Shown: positions 1-13,394 of the stretch, in pieces | Layout: every line of letters begins with the position of its first letter | How positions within the stretch are numbered: the first letter of the stretch is position 1 | DNA from: Chrysoperla carnea | Lineage: Eukaryota > Arthropoda > Insecta > Neuroptera > Chrysopidae | NCBI RefSeq assembly: GCF_905475395.1 | Contig: NC_058337.1 | Coordinates: forward strand, 66,360,368-66,424,367 | Direction: 5' to 3' | DNA: 64,000 bases | The notes under the pieces: model-generated | The model's input: only the letters and a program-made list of their open reading frames with translations | Told to the model about the DNA's origin: nothing | The model's database searches: none | Made by a program: the position numbers and the translations under genes

Positions 1-1591
1 TTTTTGAAGAGGGAGATGGCATAAATCAACACACACAAGATGGTTCGAGTAAAAACATCCTCTTTTTCTAAAATTATCATTATTTTAACGTTATCTACTT
101 GGACTATCCTGTATATACTTTATCGCAAGCAAAATGCGATCCCAAGTCGAAGGCTGAAGTCTGAGTAAAAGTCTCCTTAGAAATTGAAAGTGGGTAATCA
201 GGTCATGTATGTTGTTTGTAGTTCCATTCCTTACATTATTTTCAAAATTATTGAGGAATTGCAATCAATTGGATTTGGAATCGTAAGGTTTTTAAGAAAA
301 TAAGCAGCAAATTAGTACAAATAGGAAAAATAATGAGGTTTTTTAAGGCTTTAGCGATTTAATCACCCGTGAAGTTGCAAGACACAACACAATAAAGACA
401 TATTATATGTATAATATACAATAATATATTTTGTGACAACTTTAATTATAGTGTCTATCTATAATGATGACACCATTTAATATGTTCTTTACATAGGTAA
501 ATAAATGCATGATAATACGTGGTGCTATGATAATAATAATAGAATATAAACGCCTACTTTCTTAGAACACTAGCAATATAAACAGATGAACTAACTTTAG
601 TTTTTTAAGTTCATTGTCACTATCTATAATAGTCATTATGTACCTACCACTATGTATGTAGTGTACCCATTGAAAGTATAAATCATTAATAATACTAGTT
701 ATTTGGTAGGTATTATGATTTTAAAATAAGACCTATACTTAAAATTTTTATTTATTTTTTTATTGTACAGATTTTTAATTAAAATTATTTCCAAAAACTA
801 ATTCAAAAATTATTTTGTTTATATATTATTATTTAAAAGAGTCGCCAGTCAGTGTGCCAGGGAGGGAGACTGAGTGGTAGGTGGATAAATATTATATAAT
901 GCGAAATTCGATTTTTCGAGTGAGAATTTTGTATCGGATAATAATTAACTAGAATCTTTATGGGAACAGCTATCATGCTCCCTTTCCGATGGCCTTGTTT
1001 ATTATTAATAATTAAAATGCATTTGTAACTTAATTAATATAAATAGAAGGTAATGAATGCAATTTTTTATTTATTTTGACTGTGTGGATACTTAATCCAG
1101 TAATATACTGGGTGTTCCAAACCACCCGTCCAGGCTGATTATTTTGAATAGTTTTAAAAAAAAATTGAAACGAAAAAACACGTATCGAATATTTTTTGAA
1201 ACTCTATCTAACCATATCAAAAACACCCTCCACCCTCAACCCCTGTTAGGGGTAGGGGGTGTAACTTGCAAAAATCAAATGGAAACCCCTATTTTTTTCT
1301 GCAGATTTGGATTCTTCAGAAGAAAAGACAAACATTTTGTCTAAGAAATTTTTCCCGATTTTCGGTAGATCGCGCTACAATCGACAAAAATCGTTCTTTT
1401 AGATTTGGCATTAGAACTGCAGTTCAAGTGAAGGCGAGAAAAGTTTTTTGAGTTGAGAATAGTTATTTTCAATTTTGTTTTTGTTTTTTTGAAGAAAAGA
1501 CTATTCTGTTTTTGTTTTTCATATTTTATTATGATTTAGAAAAATTATTTTTGTAATTAATTTTGTACCGCAAAAGCTCGTTTGAAAACTT

Positions 1592-2046
1592 ATTTTCTAG
1601 TTTTGGAATTTGTTGCTCAAAAACTTTTCTCACCTCTTGCCACTTTGCACGGAAAGTTGCGAGGGTGAGAAATGTTACCCCTAAATTTTATATGAAGTGA
1701 AAATTATTTTACAATAAATTTATTATTACATCTCGAAACCTTTCGAAGCAAAACTCTCATTTACGGATTTAAAATCCTATATCTTTTGAAATAATCAACA
1801 TACTGAAATTTTTTTCAAATAATTCGAAAAGTTAAACTGCCTTCTTCTAAGCCCTGGCAATTAATTTTTTTTTTAACATTTTATCACTCTCATATTTTTC
1901 GTTTTGAACATGTTAAAAAACAGACTTTTTCTTATTTTAGGAGTTTTTTCACCTGGCCGTAATTTTATAAAAAAAAAGCGTTACCCCAAGTACAAAGCGG
2001 CAGAGGGTGATAAATTTTGAGCAATAGATTCCAAAACTAGAAAGTA
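1592..2046. mobile_element. Inverted-repeat element with arms of about 85 bp
   Basis: Left ttctagttttggaatttgtt ... cacctcttgccactttg ... gttacccc is the reverse complement of right ggggtaacg ... counterpart ttaccccaagtacaaagcgg ... gattccaaaactagaaa. The arms are diverged, with about 280 bp between them. Confidence 0.65.
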
Positions 2047-4280
2047 CATAATATACTTTCCTACTATACTTTTGTTTTGTATAAGATTTTTGATAACGAT
2101 TTTTTTTTATAAAATGGGGGGTCAGTTGATAAAACACCTAAAATATCGTAAAATTCAGTTTTTTGAAATGTTTTAATAGCGAAAAGTGGAATGATAAAAG
2201 TTTTTACAAAACAATATGCCAGGGAAGAAAAGATGGATGTTTGCCGACTTTGTATTCTGTTATACTTCAACATTCATAGTCAAACGGCGCGGTGTAAACA
2301 ATGTAATATTTTTAGAAAGGATACCCTCGCAGGTTGCTTGCGCGGATAAATTATGTACTATTCGTTTACTTTTTGCATAGTTCTAAAAAAGAGTCATCCA
2401 AAGAACATTTCGAAAGTTGCATTTTTTTAAATTTTGAATATTTATTGTTATGACATAAATGTTTCACCTTATGCAATTTTTAAGATACCGAAGGTAAAAT
2501 AATTATGCATCTATGTCATATAAATGTTTAGATTTATGATTATTTTCTAAAATATCATAAATATCTTTAAATGTTATAATTTAAATTAAAACCGTAAAAT
2601 TAATAAATTATATAAAAATGTTTGTTTTATTTATTACTGGTGTTTTTCCGTCTAATTTTAGAATAGAAAATTTTGTAATGTTTTTTTATTTTTTTAAATT
2701 TTGATTTTGATTTATTGGCAATCATCTGTTATTGCAAAATTATGATTATTTTTTAGTTGAATGTTTTTTGTGAAACATTTTTAACAGGTTTCTCAATTAC
2801 TGACTGGCTTTTAATAGATTTAACCTATAGTACGGACTGATTTATAAGTCGTTATATACATTTTATGACGAAATAATTTATCGGTTATTAACTTACTTAT
2901 TATTGGCCTATTCGGCCTTATAATATACCTTGGATAATATATGAAGATTAAGATTCATGATAACTTTGATAACCCATTATAACTTTTGTTCCATATATGG
3001 AACAAAATATTCAACTTCTTAAATTTAGAGTTCAATATTATACTAACCCGATAACTTGAAAGTTTAAAAATATAGTTAACCGAATAGTTTTTCAAAACTT
3101 CTCGTACATGGCACATAAAATATCATAGTTTGTCATTTAAAATTAAAAATAAATGTTCCTTTTTTGGGAAAAAGTTATATATAAGTATGGAAGAAGTTAT
3201 ATATATGGAAGAATTTTATAAAGCTGTCATAAACCTCGATAGCACAAATTTTTTTAAATTGTGGGTTCGATCTCCACTTAAGTTTAATTTTGTCCATATT
3301 AAACTGTTTTTTATTTTCTCGAAATTAAAATTTGTTTTTTAACTAATAATGGCTATCTGAGCCACTTGTTTTACAATTATTTTTACTTTTTAATTCTGTT
3401 TCATCGGTTTTCATCTTCAGGAATATTTTCTTTAATGTGTAGGTGCTAGCATATTTTTTTTATGGATACATAATAGCATTGATGGTCATGCCAAGGTGAT
3501 ATACTTAATTAGTGCCCTAGATTTTTCATTAAAATACCACATTATTTAATAAAACCTGTTTAATTATAAAAATAATAGCTAAGTGAAACTTAATATAATA
3601 ATTGAGTGTATTTTGAATCAGGCTGAATAGATCAATTATTATTTTATTATTATAAATAACAAAATTGTAAAGAATAAGAAAACAAAACAAAAAAATAATT
3701 TCAAAATATTTTTGATTCCATCCCGGATGTAATTATGTTTAGTTTCCAAATATTTTTTTTTGGTCTGTAAATAAAAAAATTTGCTTGTGTCAAGAATTAC
3801 ATAATGTTAATTCTGCGTGATTTAGAGCACATGTCTCTTATTATGCAGCTATGTTCGTGACTGAGAACGGTAAATTTCTTCAATACATTGTAATTAACCT
3901 GTAGCAGTGAGATCATTGAAAGATTTAATAATAAAAATTTAAATAGATTTATAGGGTTCCGTACTCAAAATCATGCAGTATCATTAGTAAAGCCACTGCC
4001 TCTAAAATCGTTGCATTTACTAAAGCTGATTATTTGAGGATTGGTTATACTAGTTGTGTACACACAAATACTGTGGCAAGTAAATCGAACGATAGAACAG
4101 GGATCAGATATATGCTATCGAAAAGTTAAGTTTTACGTGGTACTAAAATGAATTTATACCAAAGCTGAAAATGTTTTAACGATTGTATATTTCATATAGA
4201 TAACAGTTATAACAGTCAGTCAGTTAAGCGTTAGAACAGGCATTGTCAGTCAGCCCTTATTTATGTACAATATTAGTTCA

Positions 4281-4378
4281 ATGGTATTTAAATAAGTTTA
4301 TTAAAGCTGAAAATTGTTATACAGTAATATACAAGCTGTATAACAATTTTCAGCTTTAATAAATTCATGTAAATACCA
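4281..4378. repeat. Near-perfect 43-bp-arm hairpin
   Basis: tggtatttaaataagtttat ... gaaaattgttatacag, an 11-nt loop taatatacaag, then ctgtataacaattttcagct ... aaatacca. The inner 26 bp pair perfectly. Confidence 0.9.
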
Positions 4379-5355
4379 CGGAAATCATAAATGAATCTTA
4401 TTTATTTATTGTTCACAAAAAAAGGGGTTACTGCCCAGCGAAATATTATGCAAAATATTACAGGCTGGCTTACCTATCAAAAGAAATAACAATATTTTAT
4501 GTATATAGAAATATATAGTATATAGAAATACATAAAATATTGGAATTTCATGGTCATGTTTTGATATATAAATTTTCTCACGATTTGGTCACCTGTGTCT
4601 ATTCTTTTGGTTATTCTCTGAGCAGAAATTTTATAAAATCTACAAGGTTTACGATATAAAGTTTTAATCAAAAATTATTTTCTTTCAAAAAACAAACGTT
4701 TGTCGTCTCCGTAGTTTTTTTCTATCTCCCACTTTTGCGTAAAAAAGATGATGTTAAAATTTCTTCTTTCAGAGTGTATCACTGAGTGAATTTCAGTGAC
4801 ACTAAAAAATCAACTTGGGATTATAATTGATAAAAGGATTCTTAGGAAAGCTAGAATTTAGATTTATTTTGATAGCTTTTCGGTAGATACTTAATTTTTG
4901 AGGGATAATTTTTAGTGGAAAACTAGAAAGAATAAGGAATAGCAGAAGGAACAATATTGGCTATTAAAAAAAAAAAGGTTAAAATAATGGACATTGCGCT
5001 TTATTATGGGCTAACGGTCTAATATCTTTAACATTTCTCTTTGTTTTAGAACAAAAGTGTAGACAAACTAAACAAGAAAAAGATACCCTTGATCCATCAA
5101 CGTATTTTTTGTTTTGCTTTAAATAATAACATAGTGCAAAAATAAAACTTAACTTAATTTTAAAACTAAACAATCTTTTACTCATGATTTCTTTTAAAAC
5201 AAATTCGTGATTGACTTCCATAATTAACATTTACAACGGGATCTTATCTTGCAGTAAATAAAAGACATTAGTCTAGGTACTCATCTGCATACATTGTCAT
5301 TGATAAATAAACATCTAGCAATTAGTGTGAGGCTTATTTATGCTAGGTCTAACAA

Positions 5356-5520
5356 CTTTTTATACCTCGTATCTATGAAATATTTATCAAGGTATACAAA
5401 TTTTAGTCCCCAGTTTGTAACGCTTAGAAATAGTTATGATACGAACAAAAATTTTGGAATATAGGTGTTCATAAAATCAACTAATTAGTCCATTTCCGCC
5501 TGTCCGTTAGAGTATTAAAA
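5356..5520 (-). mobile_element. Truncated copy of the TATACC MITE family
   Basis: In reverse orientation it carries aaggtatacaaattttagtc, gtttgtaacgcttagaaat and ggtgttcataaaatcaacta, the 3' half shared with the copies at 10.3, 12.3, 30.8 and 62.6 kb. Confidence 0.7.
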
Positions 5521-5669
5521 TCGTCTGTCATACATCTTGTAAACCGCAAGAGATAGATTTAAAATTCAAATGATAAAATGTTCCTTATAAAAAAACTAGC
5601 GGATCCGACATACGTTATCCTGTGGAAACATAACTGCAATTCATTAATATCTATACTATGCTTAGTCGG

Positions 5670-5751
5670 CCCGCTAAACCCATCTCGCTAATACCATCCC
5701 GTTATACTTATTCCGCTAAACCCATTCCACTTAACCCATCCCGCTAAAACC
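5670..5751. repeat. 14-bp minisatellite, six units
   Basis: Six consecutive units of at(c/t)ccgctaaaccc-type sequence (first lacking the leading 'at'), each exactly 14 bp, with one to four changes per unit. Confidence 0.85.
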
Positions 5752-6364
5752 AAATTTTACTCCTATCTATTGGACAGGCCACGGCCTGACCTTCAATCTT
5801 TGGCCCGGCTGGAGGAAGCTAGCTGCGCTCGCAGAATAATAATAAATATTACCTCAATAGTATTAAAAATACGCAGGACATAGTATGTTGTAATATAATG
5901 TACCATATGATTTATATGCGCTCCCACCATTAATCGAAGTTTAATTTTTTTGGTCAAATTCAATCAGTCAATGTATATTTAATTTTTTGTGAAATAAAGC
6001 CATGTGTTCAAAAAATTTATTAAATTCGAAGAACGTCATTTTATCGTTAATGCAATATTATGTTTGAGTTTACAAATAAAATTGAATTTGAAAAAAATTT
6101 CAATAAAATAATGGATTCATATTACAATTTATTAATTTTTAAATCAAAGAAATTGAACACAATATTTCATATATCAAGCAAAAAAACAAATTGTTAATTG
6201 AAAAAATTGTTTTGTGTTTGATACAGTAGGCATATCTATGGTAAAATTGAAAAATTATCATGTAAAGTTAGTTCAAAGAAAAATCATGTTTTTTATAAAC
6301 TATTCCTTAGTTTTCATTTTCCACCCATATTAAACTAAAGAAAGCGTCTAAGTATGTATTTTTA

Positions 6365-6560
6365 ATCCCCGAACTAAAAAAAGGGGTGTTATAAGTTTGA
6401 ACGCTATGTGTGTTTGGCTGTCTGTGGAATCGTAGCGCCTAAAAGGATGAACCGATTTTAATTTTTTTGGTTTCATTTGAAAGGTAATTTAACGGAGAGA
6501 GTTTCAAGTGCGAGATTAGTGTTTCGCACCTGAAAAAACTAAAAAAATGGCGATAATCTT
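6365..6560 (+). repeat. Dispersed repeat copy (gtgttataagtttgaacg family)
   Basis: Shares aaaaggggtgttataagttt, ctgtggaatcgtagcgc, gatgaaccgatttt and agtttcaagtgcgagat with the reverse-oriented copy at 13400-13690. A weaker copy is at 6725-6850. Confidence 0.65.
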
Positions 6561-7679
6561 CAAAATCAATTCAGTTTAGAATAGGCATGACATATAATTT
6601 TAACATATAAATAATTACTATGGAAATGAATGGTCAAATAAACCTGGCTACATTCATTTCGAAAAATGAAATGGTAAAATAATTAATTCAAAACAACAAA
6701 GGAACAAAGTCTTTGATATTGATTTATGAAGGAGTGTTATAAGTTTAAAGTGTTTATCTGTGCATCTGTATGTTTCTCAGTGGATGGCATCGTAGTCAAA
6801 ACGGTCGAACCGACTCGATTGAGTACATTTTATAGCTAGGTTTCCAAAAATCGTTTTACGATCGCTTTTAATCACTTGTTAGCTAATAATTAACTTTTAG
6901 ATAATTCACATTTGTAACTTATAAAAGTTTATTTTATGTTTACATATATGATTATTTTTTTGTACGAATGTTTCACAAGATGTGTGTGAGTGCGCGTTGA
7001 TTTAAATTATTCTTCAATTTTTATAGTATTTTCGTATACAAACAAATTCCATGTGAAAATTTCCAATAAAAAAATTTCGTAACCCTGGAACACGATGTAT
7101 TGTCTATACATTAAAATTTCAAATTAATTAAATAACTCAAATGATTCACCTTAAAATGTCAACAAGTCCGAATTTGTTGATACTTAAAAAACAGAAAACG
7201 AAAAAAAAAAAAAATCGATAATTGATTATTGCTTCATGTAATACTTGTAAAAAATAAATTAATTAAAACCGGTCTGATGGTTGTATATTAATAAGTTTTT
7301 TTTGTAATACTTAATTTATTTATTTTTTATATTATGTATTTTTAATGTAATGAAAATTTAATAATTATTATTATATTAAGTTTTAGTGAGAATCATTTAT
7401 CTTAAATTACATATAATGATATGTATATATCCAACGTAAAATTGATCTACATAATATAACTTGTTTTTTGACAGTTTGGTTTATATATACCCTGTGAATA
7501 TTCACCGTGAGCCCATTATGAAATAAAATTTCCACGATTCTCTTGACTTTTTTGAAAAACTTTGTTACTTTGATAATAAAGAAGATTTAAGTTTTATCCT
7601 TGGCATGAGTGTCTAATTTTTGGCAATTCGACGACAAAAATGGCAGAAAATTTACAACTGTCGAAAGTTTTTCAAAAAC

Positions 7680-7680
7680 G

Positions 7681-7709
<29 letters not shown>
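7680..7709. repeat. Poly(T) tract
   Basis: An uninterrupted run of about 29 Ts, possibly the tail of an old reverse-transcribed insertion on the minus strand. No source recognised. Confidence 0.9.
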
Positions 7710-7711
<2 letters not shown>

Positions 7712-9293
7712 TTGTAATTATATTTCATTTTTTAAACCTTTCGCGACATGTACTAAACTTAATTTTGTCAATATTCAAAAAAGAACCATGGAAATTGGAA
7801 TTCTTTATAGGTTTACAAACAGAGTTTACAAAACAAACAATGCTAGTGTTTCTCCCATTTTTCAATAATTTTAGCTTAGTGATTACAAAGCCATATAAAA
7901 TTTGTTGTAAAATTTTGATATTTTCTTCTAGCTCCATAAATACCTACTAATTTAAATACAGTGCATATGGTCTCGCTCGATACATAAGTTTGTTATTAAA
8001 AGTTTCTAAAGTCCCTAAAAGAGGCAGGGAGATGAAATTTTGGATGGAAATACGTCATTTTTGAATATACTACTTTAAAACATTTTAAAAAATTTTGCCT
8101 TTAAAATGCGAAATTATCAGCAAATATCATAGGCTACATTTTATTTTCTAAAAAATGAGGATTCCGTTCCTTCTTCTGAGATTAGCTGGAATATGCATAA
8201 GGAAACTTTGTAGCAAAATTCCGCTTTCTTCCATTGGAATATTGAGATTTTTTCTATTTTGCTATAATTCGGTTGAGATTGGAATCCTAATTGACTGTAC
8301 TGTAAATTACATAGGGTATATAAATGATTGGCTTTATTCAATTGTTACCTTCAACTTGTTTTCGCATTCGTTACACTGATTATATATTCGAAGAATTGGT
8401 TTGATAAAATTTTTTGTGTATAATAATTAGAATGTTCATGATGTATAATTTGGGGTAATTTTGATGTCTGAGAATCTTCACAAAAATGAGACAATAATGT
8501 ATAATTTTAAAATCAGATTTTTAACATCAGGGATTGTTATTTTTTGTAAATGTAGCATGAACTGAAATTTTTTAATAACGAAAATAATCTAAACTAACCA
8601 AGCATGTAGGAAATGTGTTCGCGACATACAACTTCGGAAAAAATGGCGACTAAAAACGCATTTTACATCCAAGGTATTCATTAAAATATGAAAAAAGTTA
8701 GGAGTAAAGTATCATTTACTTTTCACGACATTTCCAACAAAGAAGCAGCTGACACTCCAACGGCTTGTTAAATTTTTATTTTACAACCGAAAATCTTAAG
8801 CATCTCGGTAATATATCGACATTCAAATAAAAAATTCATTTGAATATTTGAATTTGTTTGAGGACTCCCGGCTTTAAGACAATCACGTCAAACTTTTCTC
8901 ATTTTTTTCGAGGATTAAAGAACTATCTTTTCAGCCGTGATCAATCGGAACTTTATCGGTTTTAGTAATGACCAAGACATGGTCTTGGTCTTGCAGCAAG
9001 ACTCTTGCAAGAATCTCGAATTCTGCTAAATCATAAAAATTAACTGTTCATTATGAACTTTGTTAATTTTTTTAAACTCTTGAGAAAAACCAGTTTAGTA
9101 TTTCAGCATGGTTAAAAGATTATCCTGGCTCGTCAAAATTTGTTATTTTACAGGACTTAAAGTTCGAATATGACGGTCCAATTTCTATTTGTGAGCCATG
9201 CTTCCCACCGTAGAGTAGTTAAGTATTAAAAACTGATTATAATCCTTATTTATTTTTAATACGATTCAATAATATTATATTGGAGAGATATAA

Positions 9294-9600
9294 TAATAAA
9301 AACGGGGGGTTTAACCTCCGTTTTTATGACATATACGCCTTATCACAGAGGCCACCCACATCATTATTTGTTAATATTTATTTATTAAATTACAATCATA
9401 TATACAATTACATTTTTGATGTGGGTGGAATCTTCGTTCTTATCCAAGCGACGACAATTGATCAATTCTGCACTCTTATTAATTATAAATTGTTCACACT
9501 GCCGCTGCTTGGATTCAAACCCGCAACCTAAGTCTAAATAGTCCAACGTTCACAATCATACGCCTTAGACCGCTCGGCCATTAAGGCTCATGGCACTAAA
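9294..9600 (-). mobile_element. tRNA-Leu-like SINE with 15-bp target-site duplication
   Basis: The right (5') end carries a degenerate tRNA-like head on the minus strand: A box tggccgagcggtctaagg and B box gggtttgaatcc. The body contains an inverted pair ccacccacatca / tgatgtgggtgg and a 3' hairpin (aaaaacgg...ccgttttt), ending in a (TTA)n tail. Flanks 9279-9293 and 9601-9615 match at 14 of 15 positions (attggagag a/t tataa), as expected for a target-site duplication. Confidence 0.88.
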
Positions 9601-9615
9601 ATTGGAGAGTTATAA

Positions 9616-10250
9616 AAATGATAACCTTACAACCTCTTCCGAAATTTAATCCTATCATTGAAATTTAATTTTGATGAATACTTTAGCCGACATTTGTAGA
9701 GCGTAAAATTTTCTATCGAATGCTTTTGAGTTAATTGCAAAAAAAAAAGCGTGGAAAAGTTCGCGAAAAAGCATTGTAGATTTTTCCGGATTAAATTTGT
9801 GAGGTGGCATACATACATGTAGCATTTTTAACTTCTGCAAATCAGCGATTTTGTCTTAAACTAAGGGAGCACTGATAAAATTATAATCGTTTCTATGTCA
9901 AGGGTTTATTTTATTCTTCTAAATTCAAGATAAATTCATCAAAATCTTTGTTGCATAAAATATTCTGATTTATGCATTTTTTTTCTAAGAGATAATATTA
10001 CTGTTCACTAACATGCAAAATTCTAGTTTCTACACTTGGGAAATTTATGGTTTAGTAAATATAAGCCTTGAAATTTTTTAAAGAAAATAAAATATTTGTT
10101 TATGTTTTAAAAAAAACAAATATTTGCATAAATCTGCAATTAATTCAGTGTTATATGTGCGGTCTTTATCAAGGTTCATAAATTTGTAGATAGTTTATTA
10201 TTTATATTCAAGGAATTGCAAAGCATATCTTTTTACAAAGAGGAATAGAT
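9616..10250. other. Intergenic, nothing recognised
   Basis: AT-rich sequence between the SINE and the MITE copy. No coding, RNA or repeat signal that I can support. Confidence 0.5.
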
Positions 10251-10291
10251 AAACAAATGAAAACAAACAATTGACTGAGTTAATTGTTGAA

Positions 10292-10816
10292 ATACCATGT
10301 ATAGACAGTGTTGATTACTCTATCACATTACACATACATGTCACACATATATAACTGATATTCCCATATAATACATACTTTGCGCATTATTTGCGCTCTC
10401 ACGGATAAACAGTGATGTTTACGAAAAAATGTTTCAAACAACAGTTGTTTATTTTTTTATAAGAAACATTTTTTACATTTAAACTTTTGTACTATCTCCA
10501 ACGGTTTACATGAAGGGTCGTACGGATCCAAGACCCAATTGACCTATGTTGCTCATTTACGAACCTGACCTCAATTTTTACGTCCTCAGCAGGGTATAAA
10601 AATTTCAGCTTGATATCTCTTTACATTTTTGAGTAATCGTGATGACTGACGGACAGACCACAGACGATAGACGACAGACAGACAACCGGAAATGGACTAA
10701 TTAGGTGACTTTATGAACACCTATACCAAAATTTTGTTCATAGCATCAATATTTTTAAGCGTTACAAACTTGGGACTAAACTGAGTATACCTTGGTATAT
10801 TTCATATACATGGTAT
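10292..10816 (+). mobile_element. TATACC MITE family, copy 1
   Basis: A 525-bp element with perfect 12-bp terminal inverted repeats ataccatgtata / tatacatggtat. The body has gggtcgtacggatccaagac, ggactaattaggtgacttta and gcgttacaaacttgggacta. The 41 bp just outside the left end (10251-10291) are also shared with copy 2. Confidence 0.85.
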
Positions 10817-12302
10817 AAAAAGATGAGGGACGATATGAGTCAAATTGAAATGAAACTGAAACTATGAGTTAATGCAATGGAACGTAGATGTAGACCTGGG
10901 CAGACAACCGGTTGGCTTATGGTATTTGGGATCTCGAAATGAAATATATAACTTGAAATACTACTAAAAAAAATATATTTTGTGTGGAACAATATTCGTA
11001 TAAAAATTAGACTATACTTTGAAAATAAATTATTAAATTAAAATATGATAATTGTAGTTATTAAGTAAATTGAAATATGATAATTGCGAATTTCACTTAA
11101 GAAGCTCCTGATTTAGAAGACATTAAACTTTTTAAACTTTCAGTAGATGACAAGTATTTTATGTGTAAGGTATTAACAATTAAGTTTGTAAAAAGAACTT
11201 AAATATTTATTTTTAATACAATGTTAGTGTTTGGTAATTTAAGTAGATTTTTTTAATTATTATTTCAGATTTTTTCAAATGATTTGGTTTGCGTGTTCAA
11301 TGTCGTTTGAATGTAATTATTTAGTTTTTTTTTTCTTCTTATTTAAACGACTTTAATCAACGGTTTAGTGTTTTGGGAACACGCCATACTTGGATTTTGA
11401 GACAGGATTTGAATCAGAGGCATAGAAGTCTTAGTCTTACAGAAACTAATAATTGAAAAACTGAAATAAAGAGAGAAACTGTTTTTCGTAAGACTGTTAT
11501 GTACAAATTTTAAACATGCTTTGATTGGCGTGAAACTTTAAAAATTTTGTTTAGAATTGTCTTAAATATTCATTGGTGGGAAAAAAATTGTAAAGAAAAG
11601 CGGTTTTCCAGAAAAGGAGTGGTTAAAGTAACAATTGAATCACAAGCACTGCGATTATACCCTTTATCGATTTGAAATTTGAATATGTTATAGGTATTCA
11701 TATTGTACCTGACCTGGTATTTTTTTTAAATTCTGTTAATTTTTCCAATTTTCATTTTTCACACTCAGGTACCTACAGTGAATTTATAAAATTTCGGTAG
11801 TCTCAGAGCAGGTAAAAATACCCTCCCAATAAAATGGTGAAAGAAAAATTGCAAAATTTTCTTGCAGAAAATTTGGAGTGAACGAATCGTTTTTTGAGAT
11901 TTCTTCATTAGTATTTTATATCGATTTTCAATGATTTTTTTCTTAAAAATTTGCGTGACCTAAACTGAAATTTTAACCATAAATTCTTTGAGCTACCAAA
12001 AAATTTTGGAGCCTTTAAATAAAACATTTTTATCATGCTCATACATCCTTAATTTCTTGTTTTTTCGCATTAAATTTTGGTCAAATTCGGAGTAATCGAA
12101 GTAGTGATCTTGAAATTAAGAAAGTCTAGAATTTTTAACTTTTTCAAGTAGTGACCTTTAAAATTGAATGAAAGCAATAAATTTAGGTCATTTTTAAAAG
12201 ACAGTTGTTGTTCATCATGTTGTACATATTAAAAGTAAAGCAACTCCACCTGCCTTATTTTAAATACAATATTACTTATTACCTATAAAGACAATAATAA
12301 TA
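10817..12302. other. Region between two MITE copies, no gene
   Basis: 1.5 kb with only short AT-rich open frames. No retroviral-like coding sequence is visible, so the flanking direct copies are not read as LTRs. Confidence 0.5.
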
Positions 12303-12343
12303 AAACAAGTGAAAACAAACAATTGACTGAGTTAATTGTTGAA

Positions 12344-12839
12344 ATACCATGTATAGACATTAGACAGTGTTGATTATTTTGTCACACATATAACTGATAT
12401 ACCCATATTACTACAATTTGCGCATAATATTCGCTCTCACGGGTAAACGGTGATGGTAAATGTTTCAGACAATAGTTAGTTATTTTTTCATAAGAAACAT
12501 TTTTTACATTCAAACTTTTGTTCTATCTCTAACGGTTTACAAGATGGGTCCTACGGACCCAAGACCCAATTGACCTATTTTGCTCATTTACGAACTAGAC
12601 CTCACTTTTTACGTCCTGTAAGTACGCTGTCAGCTGAGTCAAGCTGTAAATTTCAGCTTGATATATTTTTTTGTTTTTGAGTTATCGTGTTCACAGAAGG
12701 ACGGACAACCGAAAATGGACTAATTAGGTGATTTTATGAACAGCTATACCAAAATTTGGTTCATAGCATCAATATTTTTAACCGTTAAAAACTTGGGACT
12801 AAACTTAGTATACCTTGGTATATTTCATATACATGGTAT
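12344..12839 (+). mobile_element. TATACC MITE family, copy 2
   Basis: Same terminal inverted repeats and body as copy 1, in the same orientation, with small deletions. The upstream 41 bp (12303-12343, including gactgagttaattgttgaa) match copy 1's flank. Confidence 0.85.
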
Positions 12840-13394
12840 AACATGAATGTATAAAATTAAAACATTAAAAATAAATTCACACAGTATCTACATAAAACAA
12901 TTGAATTTCATCCAATATTTCAATAATATTACAAATCAAAAGCGATTAATGTCAAATTGATTTTAAATATACATGATGGTGTGCATACACAATAATTACA
13001 TTGATTGTCTTTAATTATTTTATATTTATAGGTACTACAACTTTATAATATAAAAGATTTATTGAAGTTCCGGTATCATATTATATTTCAATTTAAAGTA
13101 ACATTTAAAGAATGTTTTTTTTTTTTTTGTTATAAAAAATATACATACGTATATTACATATTTTACATTAAATACGTGTTGCAATTGAAATATTAAATGC
13201 AAGTGAAATTAATTTAAAAAAATTACTTGTCAAATGTAAGATTGACTGTCCAATCAAGGGTTTTGTACTATTCACTGTGTTATATACACATAACGCAGAT
13301 ATTTAATACTATAACGCAACATATCGTTGTAAGTCTGTATATTTATTAGTAGGTATCTACATGTAAAGGAGTTTAAAATTAACAAGTGAAATTA

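Larger units (their letters stand above)
1..9278. other. Gene-free AT-rich region with dispersed repeats
   Basis: No open frame here looks coding on either strand. I see an inverted-repeat element (1592-2046), a near-perfect hairpin (4281-4378), a truncated MITE (5356-5520), a 14-bp minisatellite (5670-5751), repeat copies sharing 'ggygttataagttt...gtagc' (6365-6560, 6725-6850) and a T29 tract (7680-7709). Otherwise nothing. Confidence 0.6.

Noticed and set aside
7609..7950. 113-codon frame across the poly(T) tract
   Set aside because: The frame is kept open by the T-run (poly-Phe) and has no protein-like features.
10251..12840. LTR retrotransposon with about 560-bp direct repeats
   Set aside because: The repeats have inverted termini like a MITE, occur alone elsewhere, and no gag or pol frame lies between them.
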